Source: Roseovarius amoyensis | Lineage (GTDB): Bacteria; Pseudomonadota; Alphaproteobacteria; Rhodobacterales; Rhodobacteraceae | NCBI RefSeq assembly: GCF_003260265.1 | Contig: NZ_QITQ01000014.1 | Span: forward strand, 1-64,000 | Reading direction: 5' to 3' | Length of the DNA: 64,000 nt | Part shown: piece by piece, positions 61,685 through 64,000 of the stretch | How the letters are laid out: each line of letters begins with the position of its first letter | Position numbering within the stretch: the stretch's first letter is position 1 | Notes under the pieces: model-generated | What the model was told of the DNA's origin: nothing | The model's database searches: none | Seen by the model: only the letters and a program-made list of their open reading frames with translations | Position numbers and translations under genes: made by a program

Positions 61685-62155
61685 TCACGCGGCCTTTTTC
61701 CCCGACCCGAATACTACCATGCCGATGGCCCCGGCGAAAACCGCGATATCGGCGACGTTGAAGGCATAAGGGTTGTCGATGCCGCAGCACGACATGTTGA
61801 GAAAATCCGCCACCGCACCATAAAGCACCCGGTCGATGACATTTCCCAGCGCCCCGCCGACCAGCACGCCGGCGGCGATTTCCTGCCATGGGCCGCCCTG
61901 TTCGCGCCTCAGCCACCACAGCACCGCCGCCGATATCACCAGCGCCAGCGCGATCAGCACCCAGCGCGTGGCCGGTGCATCGCCCGCGAACAGGCCGAAA
62001 TTGATGCCGTAGTTCCACGCCATGCGCAGGTTCAGATAGGGCGGCCACAGCTCGATCCGGCCAAGGCGGTCGAGATCGAGCATGTGGACGACCCAGTATT
62101 TCGTCACCTGATCGAGCAGCAGAATGGCCAATCCGGCCCATAACACACGGCGCAT
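61685..62155 (-). CDS. lspA: Lipoprotein signal peptidase
   Basis: The 156-residue membrane protein has four helices and the family motifs LLLDQVTKYWV, NYGINFGLF, GGALGNVIDRVLYGAVADFL with catalytic Asp117, and FNVADIAVFAG with catalytic Asp136. It cleaves lipoprotein signal peptides in the inner membrane. Two lipoprotein genes in this window (61104 and 255) would be substrates. It follows purH by 25 bp on the minus strand. Confidence 0.97.
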   Translation of the reverse strand: MRRVLWAGLAILLLDQVTKYWVVHMLDLDRLGRIELWPPYLNLRMAWNYGINFGLFAGDAPATRWVLIALALVISAAVLWWLRREQGGPWQEIAAGVLVGGALGNVIDRVLYGAVADFLNMSCCGIDNPYAFNVADIAVFAGAIGMVVFGSGKKAA

Positions 62156-62180
62156 GGCGGGTTTTCCCTTTCTGCCGGGG

Positions 62181-63770
62181 CTAGTGCCGGAAATGGCGCA
62201 TCGAGGTAAAGACCATCGCCAGCCCGGCCTCGTCAGCCGCCTTGATCACCTCTTCGTCGCGCATTGAGCCGCCGGGCTGGATCACCGCTGTCGCGCCAGC
62301 CTCTGCCGCGGTCAACAGCCCGTCGGCAAAGGGAAAGAACGCGTCAGAGGCCACCACGCTGCCCTGTGTGAGCGGCGCATCCAGGCCCAGCTCGCCCGCC
62401 ATGTCCTGCGATTTGCGGGCGGCGATGCGGCAGCTGTCGACACGGCTCATCTGGCCGGCGCCAATGCCGACGGTGGCGCCGTCACGGACATAGACGATGG
62501 CATTCGATTTCACATGCTTGGCGACTGACCAGGCAAACAGCATGTCGGCAAGTTCCCGCTGATCCGGGGCGCGTTTGGTGACGACCTTCAGCGCATCGGC
62601 CGCGATCCGGCCATTGTCGCGGTCCTGCACCAGGAAACCGCCCGCAACCTGCCGGAACACCCGCCCGGGCGACGCCGGGTCGGCCAGCCCGCCGGTGGTC
62701 AGCAGGCGCAGGTTCTTCTTGCGGGCAAATACCTCGCGCGCGCCCTCGTCAGCCTCGGGCGCGATCACCACCTCGGTAAAGATGTTGGTTATTTCCTCGG
62801 CCGTTTCAGCGTCGAGCGGGCTGTTGAGCGCGACAATCCCGCCAAAGGCGCTGGTGCGGTCACAGTCGAACGCCCGGCGATAGGCGTCTTTCAGGCTGTC
62901 GCCCCTTGCCACGCCGCTGGGGTTGGCGTGCTTGATAATGGCGCAGGCCGGGCCATTGGCCGGGTCGAATTCACTGACCAGTTCAAAGGCTGCGTCGGTG
63001 TCGTTGATGTTGTTGTAGCTCAGCTCCTTGCCCTGGTGCTGAACGGCCGTCGAAACGCCCGGCCGGGCACTGCCATCGGTGTAGAAGGCAGCGTTCTGGT
63101 GGGGGTTTTCGCCATAGCGCAGGCTTTGTGCCAGGGTGCCGGCAAAGGCGCGGCGGCGCGGTTCCGCCACGCCGATGGCGTCGGCCATCCAGGTGCTGAC
63201 CGCGGCATCATAGGCGGCGGTGCGAGCATAGGCCTTTTGCGCCAGCTTGCGGCGGAATTTCGGGCATGTGGCGCCCTGGTGCTGGTCCATGTCGCCCAGC
63301 AGCTTGTCGTAGTCCTCGACATCCACAACCACGGTGACAAAGGCGTGGTTCTTGGCGGCAGCGCGAATCATCGCCGGGCCGCCGATGTCGATGTTCTCGA
63401 CACAGGTGTCATAATCGGCGCCGCGGGCCACGGTTTCCTCGAACGGGTAGAGGTTGACCACCAGCAGGTCGATGGGGCCGATCCCGTGTTCGTCCATCGC
63501 GCCGGTGTGGGCGGGGTTGTCGCGCAGCGCCAGCAGCCCGCCATGCACCACCGGGTGCAGGGTCTTGACGCGGCCATCCATCATCTCGGGAAAGCCGGTC
63601 AGCTCGGCGACGTCGCGCACCTTCAGTCCGGCCTCGCGCAGCGCTGCGGCCGTGCCGCCGGTCGAAACCAGTTCGACCCCACGTTCGGCCAGCGCCTGCC
63701 CCAGGGGGATCAGGCCGGTCTTGTCGGAAACGGAAATCAGGGCGCGGCGCAGCGGCGCATTGTCGGTCAT
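62181..63770 (-). CDS. purH: Bifunctional AICAR formyltransferase / IMP cyclohydrolase
   Basis: The 529-residue protein has an N-terminal methylglyoxal-synthase-like IMP cyclohydrolase domain ([55 protein letters not shown]). The C-terminal transformylase domain contains [15 protein letters not shown] and [13 protein letters not shown] with the catalytic Lys-His. It carries out the last two steps of purine synthesis. ATG 63770 is used; upstream extension is not needed. Confidence 0.98.
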   Translation of the reverse strand: MTDNAPLRRALISVSDKTGLIPLGQALAERGVELVSTGGTAAALREAGLKVRDVAELTGFPEMMDGRVKTLHPVVHGGLLALRDNPAHTGAMDEHGIGPIDLLVVNLYPFEETVARGADYDTCVENIDIGGPAMIRAAAKNHAFVTVVVDVEDYDKLLGDMDQHQGATCPKFRRKLAQKAYARTAAYDAAVSTWMADAIGVAEPRRRAFAGTLAQSLRYGENPHQNAAFYTDGSARPGVSTAVQHQGKELSYNNINDTDAAFELVSEFDPANGPACAIIKHANPSGVARGDSLKDAYRRAFDCDRTSAFGGIVALNSPLDAETAEEITNIFTEVVIAPEADEGAREVFARKKNLRLLTTGGLADPASPGRVFRQVAGGFLVQDRDNGRIAADALKVVTKRAPDQRELADMLFAWSVAKHVKSNAIVYVRDGATVGIGAGQMSRVDSCRIAARKSQDMAGELGLDAPLTQGSVVASDAFFPFADGLLTAAEAGATAVIQPGGSMRDEEVIKAADEAGLAMVFTSMRHFRH

Positions 63771-63796
63771 CTGTGGAAATTCCTTGCTCGTTCCAG

Positions 63797-64000
63797 TCAG
63801 GGTTCGGTCACCGGGTCCAGCCCGTCGCGGGCCAGGTCGCGGATGCCGACAGGCGACTCCTGCGGTTTGGCCAGTGACCAACGTGTGCGGGTCGCATACT
63901 CCATCGCGCGGCCGGATAGAACGATTTGTTTGGTCGCACGCGGTTTCAGCCGGGTCTTTTCCAGATAAACGCTGGGTTCCAGCGCCATGGTGGTACTGCC
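63797..64000 (-). CDS. C-terminal end of a heparinase II/III-like protein (cut by window edge)
   Basis: The visible 67 codons read through the window edge and end [20 protein letters not shown] before a short Asp/Gly tail. The segment [18 protein letters not shown] resembles the C-terminal beta domain of the heparinase II/III-like proteins that usually precede purH in Rhodobacteraceae. The catalytic domain lies outside the window, so function cannot be checked. It ends 26 bp before purH and probably shares its transcript. Confidence 0.65.
   Translation of the reverse strand, partial: GSTTMALEPSVYLEKTRLKPRATKQIVLSGRAMEYATRTRWSLAKPQESPVGIRDLARDGLDPVTEP

Overview
The window is high-GC bacterial chromosome that reads as a Rhodobacteraceae (Roseobacter-group) alphaproteobacterium. 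Evidence: a CtrA-type flagellar supercluster with FlbT, FlaF, DUF1217 and MotE; a Mic60/mitofilin-like gene between hemD and hemY; a DnaA-DnaN-RecF-GyrB block next to mutM, enoyl-CoA hydratase and rpsT; and an anti-Shine-Dalgarno (CCUCCUCCC) hairpin RNA locus of the CcsR/cuckoo type. No rRNA, CRISPR array, insertion sequence or prophage was seen. Both ends cut genes: the start of tuf on the left and the tail of a heparinase II/III-like gene on the right.

Layout. 1-2.4 kb: tuf 5' end, a small lipoprotein and an orphan cytochrome P450. 2.4-3.2 kb: tRNA-Thr(CGU) and a gene-poor stretch with a possible broken reading frame. 3.2-6.8 kb (minus strand): hemD, a mic60-like gene and hemY. 6.8-10.1 kb (plus): tsaD, gpsA, a YciI protein, an EVE protein and a DGC protein. 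10.3-41.9 kb: about 37 flagellar genes in several opposed operons: motB-flgE-flgK-flgL-flgI (+); fliF-fliH-fliN-fliP (-); fliL through motE, motA, flhA, fliR and flhB to a fliJ-like gene (+); flgB-flgC-fliE-fliQ-flgF-flgG-flgA-flgH-second fliL (-); fliI (+); flaF-flbT-DUF1217 (-); flagellin (-); flgJ-like and flgN-like genes (-); and fliK-flgD (+). TTAA-N7-TTAA-like CtrA boxes sit at five of the promoter regions. The switch genes fliG and fliM are not present here.

41.9-46.7 kb: ubiB and ubiE (-), then mutM, an enoyl-CoA hydratase and rpsT (+) with a clear terminator. 46.7-55.0 kb: dnaA, dnaN, recF, then three short overlapping genes (GFA, VOC, LysE) and gyrB. 55.0-55.35 kb is noncoding but highly structured: two covarying 12-bp hairpins carry an identical 12-nt loop containing CCUCCUCCC, followed by two further hairpins. 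55.35-58.35 kb: the oxygen-independent ubiquinone genes ubiT, ubiU and ubiV (-), divergent from an NsrR-like Rrf2 regulator (+). 58.3-64 kb (minus): a paired M16 peptidase module, a DUF3035 lipoprotein, lspA, purH and the heparinase-like tail.

The flagellar genes together encode export gate, rod, rings, hook, filament and stator. The stator side has unusual extras: MotE, a 730-residue periplasmic protein coupled to motA, and two FliL paralogues. The ubi genes cover both aerobic (ubiB, ubiE) and anaerobic (ubiTUV) quinone synthesis, which fits a facultative lifestyle. All annotation is from reading the sequence and translations by eye; no database search was run.
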